Shown piece by piece: positions 22,426 through 33,425 of a stretch of 64,000 nucleotides of DNA (position 1 is its first letter; the number at the start of each line of letters is the position of its first letter). The stretch is from NCBI GenBank assembly GCA_002104985.1, contig MCGO01000030.1:1-64000 (forward strand), read 5' to 3'. The DNA comes from Rhizoclosmatium globosum. Taxonomy: Eukaryota > Chytridiomycota > Chytridiomycetes > Chytridiales > Chytriomycetaceae. The notes under the pieces are model-generated. The model had not been told where the DNA came from and searched no databases. It saw only the letters and a program-made list of their open reading frames with translations. Made by a program: the position numbers and the translations under genes.

Positions 22426-24425
22426 TTATGAATTCAACTTCCAAAATAGTTTCCATGCCGGGTCTGTGTTTCCAGTCCACGAGATCCTGTTCCTATAATC
22501 CATCCCAAGCAACCCCAGATAGCAACGCCGCTTAGATGCATCCGCCGTTGATTTAACGCTCAACAATCCATCAAATAAATCGCCAATCTCGGGAATATCT
22601 CGAATCCCACCGCTCTCATCAATCTTTGCAACCTCTTCCATTTCCTGAAGCATACCAATCATAGCTTCTGTGCATCAGTTTCGGTTCCATACTTCCTACT
22701 CTCTGTAGTATAGAACAAAATCAGTATCCCAGTTTCGCACGTAATTCCGCCGAATTACAGTTACCTGACCGTAGGTATGGATACCACGCTGGATCCATTC
22801 TACAAGACACAAACCAGACGCAAATGAAGGCTTCAAATGCATCGAGTGAAGAAAATCCGAATAGGTCAAATAGGGGACGGTTTTCGCCGTCTACTAATGA
22901 CTCGCCGCTTTGGACAATGACGTAGTGGCTAAACTGGAACATTGCAAATATTCGCCATGCTGCATCGACGACTTTGTTTATCACGTCGATCATGAGTGTT
23001 TTGTTGATGAGACCGATGGAATCCGGTCGACATGAGGGGAGTGCGGTTGCGAACATCATGGGTCGGAAATACACGCAGATAGTTGCTTGGTAGGTCAGGT
23101 TGAGAGTATTAATTCAGATTTTGTGGATACTGTTTGAGAAATGAATCGATGCATTTCGGAGGCAGTAATGAGTTGCGGATTCTCAAACAGAATAAATGTG
23201 TCACTGGCGCTGATTTTTGCAATATCGCCAACTCTTTCAGATAATCGGAATTGAGATTATGGAGAATAAATGGTTCAGGTCGGTTGGAGGTGTATCCAAA
23301 GTTGTTTGATGTTTCCAATAAAGTTCCATAGTTGCGACCTCAACGGATGCTCGTCGGTCTTAAATACCGGATGAGGATCATAAATCTGGCGCGAGTACTT
23401 CACGTTCGAAAGTGGGGATGGTCCGAAACCCCGATATGGAAGGAATGCACGGACGATGGCATACGATGATATGAGGCCCAAAAGACCCGACGCCTCTCTT
23501 CTTTCTGACGAACCGTGAGATGTGAAAGCCAAGGGGAATCATCAGGATCAATGTGCATCTGTAGTTCAATCGCAAGGTTCATACTTGACTGGGCGAACGA
23601 TTCTTGAACGGCATGATTTCCAACTCTGAATTTAGAAGATATTAGAATTTTCCTGTTATTACATAATTTTCACACCTGCAGCAAGACCGCAAATAAGGTT
23701 GTAAGTGAGCAAGAGGTCAAAAGATGGTGTCAATTCCATTCGATTAGAGACTTTCGAGCTCTCTTAAAATAGATTCGCCGCTTCGAGTTGATAATCATTG
23801 TATTTAAGAAATGTCCAGGCGCAGAGAACCAACCTACAATCCAGTCAGTCATTTACAACAATAATTATGTAAGAATCTACCTCATACTCGCAGGCTTCTG
23901 AAAATAAGAACACAGCATTGCTTCCGCATCAAAGTTATTTGCTTGCGGATAACCAGTCCCGGACCTTGTAAATATTGTAAACCAGTTCCCAATCCTCAAA
24001 TCGTGGAATCAGGTCCAGGTCTTCCGTTTGAAAGTCCCCTTCGTAATCCTGCAACGGGGTTTCGAGAGTGTTATGCAGAGCTGTAGAAACTCTACCAGGG
24101 TGCTTGCGGCGAGGCGGACACGAGATCAGTAAGGGAAGGTGTCGTGGCTGGTTCCGACTATCAGCGATAGGTTGCTTCGCATATAGATGCAAGGCATATC
24201 CAGTCTGGCACATCTTTCGCATGGGTTCTCGTGTCCTTGTGAGTTGCATTTGACTTTTGAAGAGTGACAGCGGATGCAGGCCGTCCATCGATTCGATACT
24301 GCCGGTGCTTCATACACACAATTTTTGTCGAGTCGGGTACATCGTTCACATGATCCATTGGGAGTGGAAACGCATTTGCGCCGGTTCTTTTGGCATGCGA
24401 GACAGACGCGGGTGAGTTTTGGCAT
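22426..24425 (-). CDS. fungal transcription factor with two Zn2Cys6 clusters
   Basis: The ATG at 24425 (MPKLTRVCLAC) is followed at once by a Zn2Cys6 cluster (CLACQKNRRKC ... CERCTRLDKNC). About 20 residues later comes a second one (CIRCHSSKVKC ... CERCARLDMPC). Both keep six Cys with normal spacing and basic residues. Later exons contain the fungal-specific regulatory domain; the stretch EERRRVFWASYH near 23490 is its usual ERRRxFW landmark. The gene ends near 22426 after several small introns. It should bind DNA in the nucleus; the target genes are unknown, though the secreted-protein genes on its left are possible neighbours under local control. A frame slip near 24150 is likely, just after the second cluster. 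Confidence 0.8.
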
Positions 24426-24595
24426 AATTATGCGTTTTGTTGCAAAGTTCGATTTTGATTGGACAAAGTCAAGCAATTTCTCTCCTTCTCTCTCCTTTAA
24501 TAATAAATAGAGTTCCGTTGTTGGATAGAGTCTCTGTATTACAATTGTTGATGGAGTGAAGGAAACTCGTTTATTGCGTCATCGAACTAAATCAA

Positions 24596-25087
24596 TCAAA
24601 CGTCACATACTTCTCCACAGAAAACACAACGAGCGTACGTAACAATCGCGCAAATAAGGCAAAATCCAGCAGTTTGAGTGGGAGTTTGGAGCATCGAGAC
24701 ACCAACAATCAACGAATAGAACGCAATGCGATACGAATAGTTGGTATAAACCGATCCAAGTTTGGTAAGGACGGAAATAGGATGCTCAATAGCCATAATC
24801 AAAGATCCCAGGACGCTGTGATTGAATTCACACAGAATCAGTACATGAGTCGAGCTTTCAAACTCTTACATTGTTGAAACACCAACTGGAATAGCCAGCA
24901 TGTTCCCAGGAAGCTTTCTGTAAAAAACAGTAGTAAGGATGCCTCCACAGAGAATGACTCTCGCAAGAGTAAGTAAACTTCGGTAGACAACAAAGAAGGA
25001 CATACAGAATCCAGCGACATAAGCTTGCTGGTTCGCCCATCCAGCCCACGTGTACTTGTATTTCTTTGGCTGCGACTGCGAAAGCAT
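24596..25087 (-). CDS. uncharacterised small multipass membrane protein
   Basis: The start at 25087 (MLSQSQPKKYKYTWAGW) is followed by three to four hydrophobic helices: CMSFFVVYRSLLTLARVILCG, then a KLPGNMLAIPVGVSTIVLG segment, IAFYSLIVGVSML, and FCLICAIVTYARCVF. One GTAAGA intron near 24880-24820 joins ...VSTI to VLGSLIMAIEHP. Total about 145 residues, frame clean. I do not recognise the family. It is transcribed away from the UBE2C gene with 85 bp between the two start codons, so a shared promoter is likely. Confidence 0.6.
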
Positions 25088-25172
25088 TCGAATGTGAGTC
25101 AAAGAGTTGAAATGACTTTTTTCTTTGACGTCAGGAATTCTCTTTCAAAACCCAAACCAACACACATCCAAC

Positions 25173-26026
25173 ATGATATCGTCTGAATCGAATGTACCCA
25201 ATGTTGGAGTTGGCGCCGCGGTGACCAAGCGACTCCAGTCCGAGTTGATGCAGTTGATGGTATTTAGCTTCGTTCCAGAGTATTGCGATGTTAACGCGTT
25301 CCTCCTCTGAATCAGATGGCAAACATTCCCGGCGTCTCCGCCTTTCCCGAAGAAGGAAATCTGCTTTCGTGGATTGCGACGATTCACGGGCCAGTTGGAA
25401 CGGTGCGTGGCTGCTTTTGTTCTGGTTTGGTTTGGGTGTTTGTTTGGGGTTATTCGGATTCAACCACGGACAAGTCTCTCCTTCTCCTTCCTCCTACAGT
25501 CTTCGTGAACTCACTCTTCTCTTTCCCGTGAAACAGGTCTATGATGGATTCACTTACAAACTGAGCATGAAATTCCCTCTCAACTACCCCTTCACAGCCC
25601 CAACTATCCGCTTCGAAACGCCAATGTACCACCCAAACGTCGATACAGCAGGAAACATTTGTCTAGACATCCTGAAGGTTTGTTCTACTGAGGGTGTATT
25701 GACATTCTCACTCACAAACGAATCATCTGTGTAGGAAAAGTGGTCTGCCATCTATAACGTGCAAACTGTTCTCTTATCGCTGCAGAGTCTGTTGGGAGGT
25801 ACTGTTTCTGCTTGGCTCGAGTTTGTCCGAACATTGTTGTTTTGACTCTGTTTCTACCCCCAAACCCCTTCCAGAACCAAACAATGACAGTCCTTTGAAT
25901 GGACAAGCTGCTGATATGTGGTATGTCTTGAAAGGATCTCGATTTTTTAGTACTTATCTTTTTGTATCCAGGTCGAAACCGAAAGAATTTAGAGAAATGG
26001 TTCGTCAAACTTGGAAGGAAATCTGA
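25173..26026 (+). CDS. UBE2C: ubiquitin-conjugating enzyme E2 C (APC/C-type E2)
   Basis: Six exons join to a complete E2. The start at 25173 gives [17 protein letters not shown], the N-terminal extension typical of UbcH10/Ubc11. Exon 2 has [14 protein letters not shown] and IHGPVGT; exon 3 has [29 protein letters not shown] with the active-site Cys; exon 4 has [20 protein letters not shown]; exon 5 has [16 protein letters not shown]; exon 6 has [12 protein letters not shown]. Introns begin with GT and end with AG at 25258, 25402, 25678, 25799 and 25922. The enzyme passes ubiquitin to cyclins and securin with the anaphase-promoting complex. The frame is clean throughout. Confidence 0.95.
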
Positions 26027-26225
26027 TGTAGCTCATGTACTCTTCTTTAATGAATCTATTATTGGTGATGGATGTGTCGTAAACGGTGGAATATCTGGAA
26101 CTGGTGGATACAAAACTGATACTCTTCATTTTTGGTTCTCTTATTTATAACTCTATAAAAACATAATCATGAATCGTATTACTGCGCGCTTTATTTGTTT
26201 GTTTGAAGAGGGGGAATCAAGGTTT

Positions 26226-26687
26226 TCAACAGCAACAACCCTCAAGGCACTCCAAGCAACAACAGCACTCCTCCAAAGCGCAACAGAAACAGAGGGCAGC
26301 GAGGCATCCCAAACACATTCCACGCTCCTTCTTTGGTGCTTGAGCTGGTTGCTGCTGAACGTAAACGACCTGTGGCTGCTGTTGAGGTGGGTACCTAATC
26401 GCCATGTGATCAGGTTGTCAGAGTGATTGAATGAAGGATAAAACTTACGCTGGTTGTCCACCCTGGGCCTGCATATATGGCTGGCCTTGTGGCTGCTGGT
26501 ACTGGTTGTTGTTGTACTGTCATTCAGATGCTATCAGTTATCCGTCTTGGAATTGTTCAAGAAACTAACCTGTTGTGGTGGTGGACCTGGTGGCTGCTGG
26601 TACGACTGTGAATCAGGGCAAGAGTTAGCAAGGCTCTACAAGCAATACAGTTGGGTGGGTTGAGAGTGGGGATGGATGACCAACCAT
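26226..26687 (-). CDS. CYSTM-type cysteine-rich tail-anchored peptide
   Basis: The protein is about 80 residues. The Gln/Pro/Tyr-rich N-half (SYQQPPGPPPQQYNNNQYQQ) leads to GMCLGCLAALCFCC and a last segment with CCCCLECLEGCCC. That is the cysteine-rich transmembrane module found in small stress-linked membrane proteins of fungi and plants. The first exon appears to hold only the start codon: ATG at 26687-26685 is followed by GTTGGT, and the acceptor near 26607 is followed by TCGTACCAG, giving M-SYQQ. Two more introns follow. Likely at the plasma membrane with a palmitoylated or metal-binding tail. The ATG-only exon is inferred from splice sites and needs RNA evidence. Confidence 0.72.
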
Positions 26688-26812
26688 TTCTGCTCTCAAA
26701 AAAACGAAGAGATCAAATCAGAATCGTTCCTTCATTGTCTCTCATTGTTGTCCCATTGTTTTCCCAAAATAGAATATAGGTATGGGTATTTAATAAATCG
26801 ACTGAAATGAGC

Positions 26813-27322
26813 CTACTCCGTCTTCCCCTTCTTGAGTGGCGGAGACTGACGAAAGATGCACGCAACCAAAATGGCAAACGGCATAACGAACCAGATACTA
26901 TAGATTGCTACAGTCACAGCCTTCTGTCCAAACGTCTGAATTCCATTATCCGTGAAAATCATTTCATACAGAATCGGAACCAAACAGGTACAAGTATGAG
27001 TCCCGTAAATGATTCCAGCCGTACGAACGTACTTTGAGTCTCTGACGAGAGCCCAAATCAGGTACAAGTAGAATGGGAGTTGGATGATAAACTCGCACCA
27101 GACGAGACTCAGGAACCAGGGTTTTCTTTCAATGAGGAGGAAGTCGTTTGTGTCTCTGATGTAGTCTGCGTTCGCATTGAGGGCTAGTTCGGGGTATGGA
27201 AGGTGTGGCCAGATGATTTGGGCGTCAATGAAGAGAGAGATTGGGATGTGTAGGATAAAGAAGACGAGCATGGCGATATCTCCTGGACGGGACGAGAGTG
27301 GGCGACGGACTGTTTGGGGCAT
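26813..27322 (-). CDS. TMEM97/EXPERA-domain protein 1
   Basis: An intronless 169-residue frame runs from MPQTVRRPLSSRPGD to PPLKKGKTE. Four helices and the family landmarks are visible: RPGDIAMLVFFILHIPIS, ADYIRDTNDFLL, PWFLSLVWCEFIIQLPFYLY, VRTAGIIYGTHT, PILYEMIF. This is the EXPERA fold of TMEM97 (sigma-2 receptor) and sterol isomerase relatives, an ER or lysosomal membrane protein that handles sterols. A lysine-rich C-tail may act as an ER retrieval signal. It is divergent to the second copy with 74 bp between starts. Confidence 0.88.
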   Translation of the reverse strand: MPQTVRRPLSSRPGDIAMLVFFILHIPISLFIDAQIIWPHLPYPELALNANADYIRDTNDFLLIERKPWFLSLVWCEFIIQLPFYLYLIWALVRDSKYVRTAGIIYGTHTCTCLVPILYEMIFTDNGIQTFGQKAVTVAIYSIWFVMPFAILVACIFRQSPPLKKGKTE

Positions 27323-27396
27323 TTTGAGAGATAAATAGTGCTGAACAACAAGCTTTAATTGGTTTATCGAGTTTTTTAATCACCACAAAACCAACA

Positions 27397-27915
27397 ATGT
27401 CAACCATCCGACGTCCACTGTCATCCCGTCCAGGCGACATTGCGATCATCCTCTTCTTCATCCTTCACATTCCAATCACGATCCTGATGGCAACCCAAAT
27501 CATCCTACCAGAATTCACAGCCGCCTACTTCCCGTCCTTTGCCATCCAGGCCGCTCAAGACTACATCCGCGACAGTCAGGACTTTCTCGTGATGGAACGA
27601 GCACTCTGGTTCCAGTCCACTGTCTGGTGCGAATGGCTCGTCCAGTTCCCGTTCTACGTATACTTGATCTACGCATTGGTTGTTGACTCGAAGCATGTTC
27701 GAACAGCGGGGATTGTGTATGCCACGCACACGTGTACGATTCTGGTTCCGATTGTGTATGAGATGGTGTTTGCGGAGAACGGGATCCAGACTCCCGCGCA
27801 GAAGATGCAGACGGTTTCTGTTTATTCTATTTGGTTTATCTTGCCATTCTTTATTCTTGTGGGCATGATTTGGAGGAAGGGACCTGTTGAGGGGAAGAAG
27901 GCTAAGAAGGAGTAA
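27397..27915 (+). CDS. TMEM97/EXPERA-domain protein 2
   Basis: An intronless 172-residue frame starts with MSTIRRPLSSRPGDIAI. Helix motifs are as in the neighbour: DYIRDSQDFLVMERALWF, WCEWLVQFPFYVYLIYALV, VRTAGIVYATHTCTILVPI, EMVFAENGIQTP. The C-tail GPVEGKKAKKE fits a dilysine-like ER retrieval signal. It is one of three copies within 1.7 kb, all with clean frames, so the duplication is probably under selection. Likely role in sterol binding or transport at the ER; no specific substrate is visible. Confidence 0.88.
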   Translation: MSTIRRPLSSRPGDIAIILFFILHIPITILMATQIILPEFTAAYFPSFAIQAAQDYIRDSQDFLVMERALWFQSTVWCEWLVQFPFYVYLIYALVVDSKHVRTAGIVYATHTCTILVPIVYEMVFAENGIQTPAQKMQTVSVYSIWFILPFFILVGMIWRKGPVEGKKAKKE

Positions 27916-28015
27916 AAAGCGGGTAAACTCTCAAATAGATATAAAGATAATGACAGCAGTTGGACTTGAGGCTGACTGGCAGAGATCGGAACACTCAAAA
28001 ACTCTCCCCAAAACA

Positions 28016-28549
28016 ATGTCACCACAACCGACCAAGAACGTCCGCCGTCCTCTCCTCTCTCGACCAGGCGACATTGCAATCATCGTCTTCTTTGCCCTAC
28101 ACATCCCAATCACTTTGATCAGCGGCACTCAACTCATCCTTCCCAAATGGACAAAAGAAAACTTCCCCGACTTTGCCCTCAACGCCGTTTCCGATTACAT
28201 CCGCGACACAAACGATGTCCTCGTGATCAAACGCCCTCTTTGGTTCATATCCACTTGCTGGGCAGAGTTCTTTGTCCAACTCCCTTTCTACATTTACTTG
28301 ATCTACGCCTTAATTGCGGACTCGAAACATGTCCGTACAGCGGGAATTATCTATGCGACACATACTTGTACTTGCTTAGTTCCGATTTTGTATGAGATGG
28401 TGTTGGATGATTCAGGGATGCAAACGCCAGAGCAGAAGTGGAACACGATTGGGATTTATTCGGTTTGGTTCTTGATGCCACTTTTCATCCTTGTTTCCAT
28501 GATTTGGAGGAAAGAGGCAGGTGTGAAGGGGAAGAGTAAAGAGGAGTGA
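28016..28549 (+). CDS. TMEM97/EXPERA-domain protein 3
   Basis: A 177-residue intronless frame. The start at 28016 (MSPQPTKNVRRPLLSRPGD) is preferred over upstream in-frame codons because RRPLxSRPGD then sits close to the N-terminus as in the other two copies. Shared landmarks are SDYIRDTNDVLV, WFISTCWAEFFVQLPFYIY, VRTAGIIYATHTCTCLVP and EMVLDDSG. The C-tail is KGKSKEE. It follows copy 2 in the same direction after 100 bp. Expected to be a sterol-handling ER membrane protein, as for its neighbours. Confidence 0.87.
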   Translation: MSPQPTKNVRRPLLSRPGDIAIIVFFALHIPITLISGTQLILPKWTKENFPDFALNAVSDYIRDTNDVLVIKRPLWFISTCWAEFFVQLPFYIYLIYALIADSKHVRTAGIIYATHTCTCLVPILYEMVLDDSGMQTPEQKWNTIGIYSVWFLMPLFILVSMIWRKEAGVKGKSKEE

Positions 28550-28619
28550 GGAGCGAAAGTAGTAAAACACATATAAAATTTCTATTTGGTTGGAACATGT
28601 CGAATGAGGCTTGAGGCAA

Positions 28620-29909
28620 TTACTTCTCGGCATCATGACTTGTGGCAACACCACGTCTTTCAGCCTCCTCCAACTTTGCACGCCAAGCTCTCTTCACCCC
28701 ATAAGCAAGGCAGCACACCTAAATACAAGGTTAAGTATTTCTCATTACCTCTCAGACGTCCAAACCTGCAAAATCAAGTCGAGAACGGAGGAAATCCAGG
28801 CAATATCACCTGTAATTATGGGTTAGCGATCAACAGAACATTTCCCTAATTGAACTGACCAGAAGCAAAAAGATACTTTTGGACTTCATGGTTAAAGTAT
28901 CCAACACCAATAGAGCCCCAGTAAGCCATTTGTATAAACCTGCGAGGGGGACGTCAATAAAAGCTAAGCAGAAACAACTTGAACACGAAACTGATCAGCA
29001 ATAGTCCAAATAGGTGTAAGCAAGACACCAACAAGAGCAAGTTTCATGTTCATGGTTTGCTTCGCAGGGTCTGAGTGTGGATATACTACCACATACGCAG
29101 TAGTGATTCCAAAGAACATATCCATGGAAGTCGTTAAAGCTAACAATAATTGACGTTATTGCAAGTTAAAGTGTTTTTTATCAAAAACGTACATTCAAAC
29201 CAACGAGAGACCACAATCATTTTTTTGGCAGCTCCAGCTTGAACATACCAGTCTCCCGGCCCGTTTTTGTAGTCTTTGAACAACTGTTGAAAGCGATCAA
29301 CGTATTGTTCAAAAGGCTCGCAGCGCCTGCCTATCGTTAGACAAAATAGCACAATAAAGTGCATTCATACCATTCATGCTTTGTATCTGGATAAATGTCC
29401 ATAGCAACAGGATCATATCCAAACTCAGTGTCACCACAGATCTAAGTACAACAACGATCATCAGAAACTTCTACAGCTGTTGGAAGCGTTGTAAACTACC
29501 TGAAAGAGACCGCCAGTGTGATACTGATCGCCACGCCTGTTTAATTGGATCAAAAAAGAAATTATTTAATACCATCTCCCAAAGACGCCACCAATTTAGT
29601 ACCAATATGGCAAGAAGATGGACGCCCATTGAGCTGACCAGGAAAGACAAAGGAGAACCATCATGATGGCCACTGGATGCCGCAGACAGAAATGATGAGC
29701 GAGTGAAAGCCAATTGCAAAGGTGAAGACTTGAAGCCAAATTAAAAAGCACCACGCACCTCCAACAATAAGCTTCTTGTCTTTTGTAAGGTAGTGTCCTG
29801 GCTTGCGTGCGGGTGCGGTCTCATCGGCTGAGATGGGGATAGCGTGGAGTTGCTCGGGCATAGTAGTGGAAGGCTTGTCTGCCGCAATGCTGTGGATTTC
29901 TTCAGTCAT
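28620..29909 (-). CDS. four-TM membrane protein family, copy E (intact twin of the 4.4-kb gene)
   Basis: The start at 29909 (MTEEIHSIAADKPSTT) leads through YLTKDKKLIVGG, helix 1, RGDQYHTGGLFQICGDTEFG, CEPFEQYVDRFQQLF, GDWYVQAGAAKKMIVV, helices 2-4 with MDMFFGITTAYVVVYPHS, and the C-tail RGVATSHDAEK ending at 28620. Introns occupy the same positions as in the gene at 4.4-5.6 kb and even intron bases are alike, so the two are recent duplicates now 24 kb apart in opposite orientation. Function unknown. The loop GGLF-x-x-C with further Cys residues between helices 1 and 2 is the only hint (claudin/Sur7-like). Confidence 0.74.
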
Positions 29910-30166
29910 TTTTTGGGGGGAAGAGGAGTGGCTGAGGATCATTGGAGGAAAACGAAAACGTGGCTGGCTATTCTATACCGTTCGTCAAGAGATTGATTGC
30001 CAAATAGCAATTGATAATAATTTCCTTTGTTCATTTCAGAGACTTAAATCTCGTTATTATGGCTCTAAAAACAGCATGTTTATTTTACTATGAAATTCTA
30101 AAAAAACAGAAAACGAAAATGAGAGTTATTTCCAATGGGTTATATGTAATTATGAAGACTTAATAC

Positions 30167-33100
30167 TTAACCACGTGCAGCACGGCGAGAACGCGTCCAG
30201 GCAGCGTCATGTGTTTGCGTAGTCTTGACATTTCTGTATCGGTTGCTTTCGTGCAAAGGAGAGTTTTTATCCGTGGTGGCAATCACTCTCTTGATGAGGA
30301 GCTGGTTGTTACGTTTCTCGACTTCCATCAAGAGTTCCTACGTATTTTTCAAGTTAGCAACAAGCATTACGAAACCATAAAACTTTACTTACGTAGTAGC
30401 ACTTGGTGTGGTGGAAAGCGCGGACAGTACCCAGTGAACTATCCACTAAATTATAGGCCGCAATCTCTTCACTCAAATACGGTCGTGGTACACCAATTCT
30501 CGTAATTAAGTGCTCTGGCAACTCATCCAAATCCCTTTTCGCTTTTTCATCTTCGGCATCCTCATCCTTATTCTTCTCGCCCAAATTCTTGTTTTGTTTC
30601 GCCTTTGCAGCTTCCAATTCCCTCTTGGCCTTCGCCGCATTCACTTCATCATAATGATGACTCAAAATCTTTTCATCATACTGCATAATCAAGTGAGCGC
30701 GAGAGAGCAACCACTGATTAGTAGCCTCTCCAGTAACCTTTGAAAACGTGTCCCCAACCATCGCGATAAACACGTTAATCAGAAGGTAATTCGCCAAGAA
30801 CACGAAAATCAGGAAAATTCCAATCCCAAGAACACGAACGGGTGAGTTTCGGATGTCAGAGTAAGGACTCGAGTTGACAATCAAGAAGTTTCGGAGAGAC
30901 CACCAGAGTCCGCCTGGCATTGTTTTCCATTCGGCGCCACCAACGTTTGCAGTTGAGTTTCCGGCGTTCAGAAGCTGTGTGTTCATGTCTCCCCACGGTG
31001 CCATTTGGAGCCAAAGAGCTTCGCCAAACGCGACAATGAAAAGGAGGGCGAGACGCATGAAGTTGGGGACATCGTCTTTGATAACTCTGTAGAGGACAAT
31101 GATCAAAGGACCCAGGTTTTCGAACCCTCGTGTGTAGAAGAAGACTTGTCCCCATCCAACGAGTGCACTTAATCCCCAGATGATGTTTTCTGCTTGCCAT
31201 TGTCCAGTCAATCTACACACGACTCCAGCGACAAAGAGAGCAACTCGACCAATTGTAGTGAGTCTTTCGGCACCACCAAATCCTGTTGAGAAATTCTCCT
31301 TGACGTGGCGATACTCAACAATATCGTCAACTACGGTTCCGATGTTGATTGCAACCAGGGCGATTTCAGTGACAAATCGAATTGCATCGTGGGTATTTTC
31401 GAGAGGGATCGAAAGGATGCGACTTCGAAGTCCGTATCTGTTTGGGTCCGTGTACTCATAACCATTTGGAAGAAGTGCAATCATGACGGTAAAAAGGAAC
31501 ATGTGGCCCAAGTGCAGGATAAAATCACGCCAGAAAAGGTATTTGGCGTACAGAATCCATTTCGAGTCAAGAAGTTTGCGGAAAATAGGGAGGTTGATGA
31601 TTGGAATATGCTGCAACGTGATACAGAGTGAGCGAAATGGGGGAGAAAAAGGTATGACTCACGTTCAAACGAACTGCCAAAGTCAAAGCACCAACGCTAT
31701 GGTTCATAGAGTCACGGTCAATGTATGTGTCGATTTCTGTGACAGAATATCGCGCCAATTCAATTGGTCCAAACGTCCACATAACAGTCCTCTTGTAGTC
31801 CAAGTAAGCCTGCACCATATCGACATTGCCTCTACGAACGGCTACTAAGAATGGTGTGTCTCCTTGCGAATTCATAGCCAAGTCGTCCGCAGTAATTCTT
31901 AGGTCTTGGATCTCTTCTTCATATCGTTGCAACTCCTCTTCTGACAAGTGCTTGTCGCCCTTGAAACTGTATTGCGTACGTTTACTGCAAAGGAACGCAA
32001 AAATAGAGTCATCTTTGATGGAGATAATTTGAGTGACACGGCCGTCATCTTTGATACGAGATTGTGTTTTTGCAGGACCATCGGCATCCATCGTTGCAAG
32101 CATACCATCTTCGTAGAGGCCCCAAAAACAAAGAACGTGAAGAACGTTGTTGTTGTAACTGTCGCGTTGGTTTGGATCCACGCCTGCGTGGAGGACCAGG
32201 TACTTGACAAGCTTTTTGTTTCCCATACATGCAGCAAAGGCGAGGACTGTTTCACCAAGGTACAATTCTTGTTGTGAAAAGAAAGAGCCTTGTGCACGAG
32301 GCATTGCAACGTCGGCTCCCGCTTTACGAATCAGAGTGTCGATCCAAAAGACGGCCGATGTTTCGTCTTGCAATTGAATCGGATCGGAATCATCATTCTT
32401 GTCCTGAAACACAACGCTCATAATATGGGCCACATGCTCTCCGTGATAAGTTGGGCCTTCATAGACCATATTGGCTAAATAAAGGTTAGTCTTCAGTGTA
32501 TCATACCACAACCCTTCATCTTTGTCCTATTCCAATTTGAAAAAACAGTCCACCCCTCTCATTTCAAGATTGATCCAGCTTATTATTCGCTCGCACTCAT
32601 TCAAATCTCTTAAACAACATACCAATTTGATGCAATCTAGGAAAACGAGTAAGGCCACCCTTGGGAGCCTCAATAGGATTGAATGGAAGGTCATCGTAAG
32701 CAATCCCAGACTCTGAGCAGAAACCAACACCCAACATAAACTTCAAGAGACTCATTTTCTTGTAGAGCACGACATGGCACAGAATGGATTCACCGTTTGG
32801 GCCACGTTCCAGGAGCATATCGAATCCATGTTTTGCGAAGAAAGAGCGTTTGTTTTTGTGGTAGAAGGCCATGAATTCGTGCGGGGTCAGGTGGAAGTCC
32901 CCGTCGTTTTCTCGCAGTAAAATCGACCACAGCGAATGTTCCTGCTCGAGCATGTGTGTGCTGTGTTCCGGGACAGGCCTTAGCGATGACTCATCACCCA
33001 ACCAAACTCAAAAGCGACAAACCGAAGCAAATCGCCCGACAGTTTCGTCGATTCTTCTTCTGAAATCGTCTCTGCGCCGACGGACTCGCCGCCAGTGAAC

Positions 33101-33294
33101 ACGAGCGAAACGAATTGGCCAATCTGCGCCGCCACCGAATCCGTCGCCGGCTTTGAGTGCGCCGATCCGTGGTGGTTCACGTTTGCTGAGGCGGCGTAGT
33201 CGGTGCCATGTCGGTGCAGGAACCGCTGTCCCAGAGCATTCACTGGGCGTGATCCAGACGATGGTGGTTGCATTCGAAAATTTGAATGCCTCAT
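30167..33294 (-). CDS. TRPV-like ankyrin-repeat cation channel
   Basis: The start at 33294 (MRHSNFRMQPPSSGSR) opens a protein of roughly 900 residues. Ankyrin repeats are visible in GETVLAFAACMGNKKLVKYL, NVLHVLCFWGLYEDG and GDTPFLVAVRRGNVDMVQAY. The channel part begins at KYLFWRDFILHLGHMFLFTV (S1). S2-S5 follow, then a pore region with PWGDMNTQLLNAG and a final helix FLIFVFLANYLLINVFIAMVG, a classic S6 of TRP/TRPV and polycystin-type channels. A TRP-box-like helix (SHHYDEVNAAKAKRELE) and a long coiled acidic region follow. Expected to be a plasma-membrane Ca/Na-permeable channel. One base seems to be missing near 32998 between FAFEFGW and GDESSLRP; the 3' 1.3 kb is a single clean exon. Confidence 0.78.
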
Positions 33295-33425
33295 GATCTC
33301 CACTTTCTGAAAGTCAGAAGAAGAGAAAGAAGAGAAAGAGAGAAGTTGAAACTTATGCTTATCTCACTTTGAATCAAAGTGACAGAAGATCGCCCCAAGA
33401 TTTGCACTTTGTAAAATCTTTAGGA

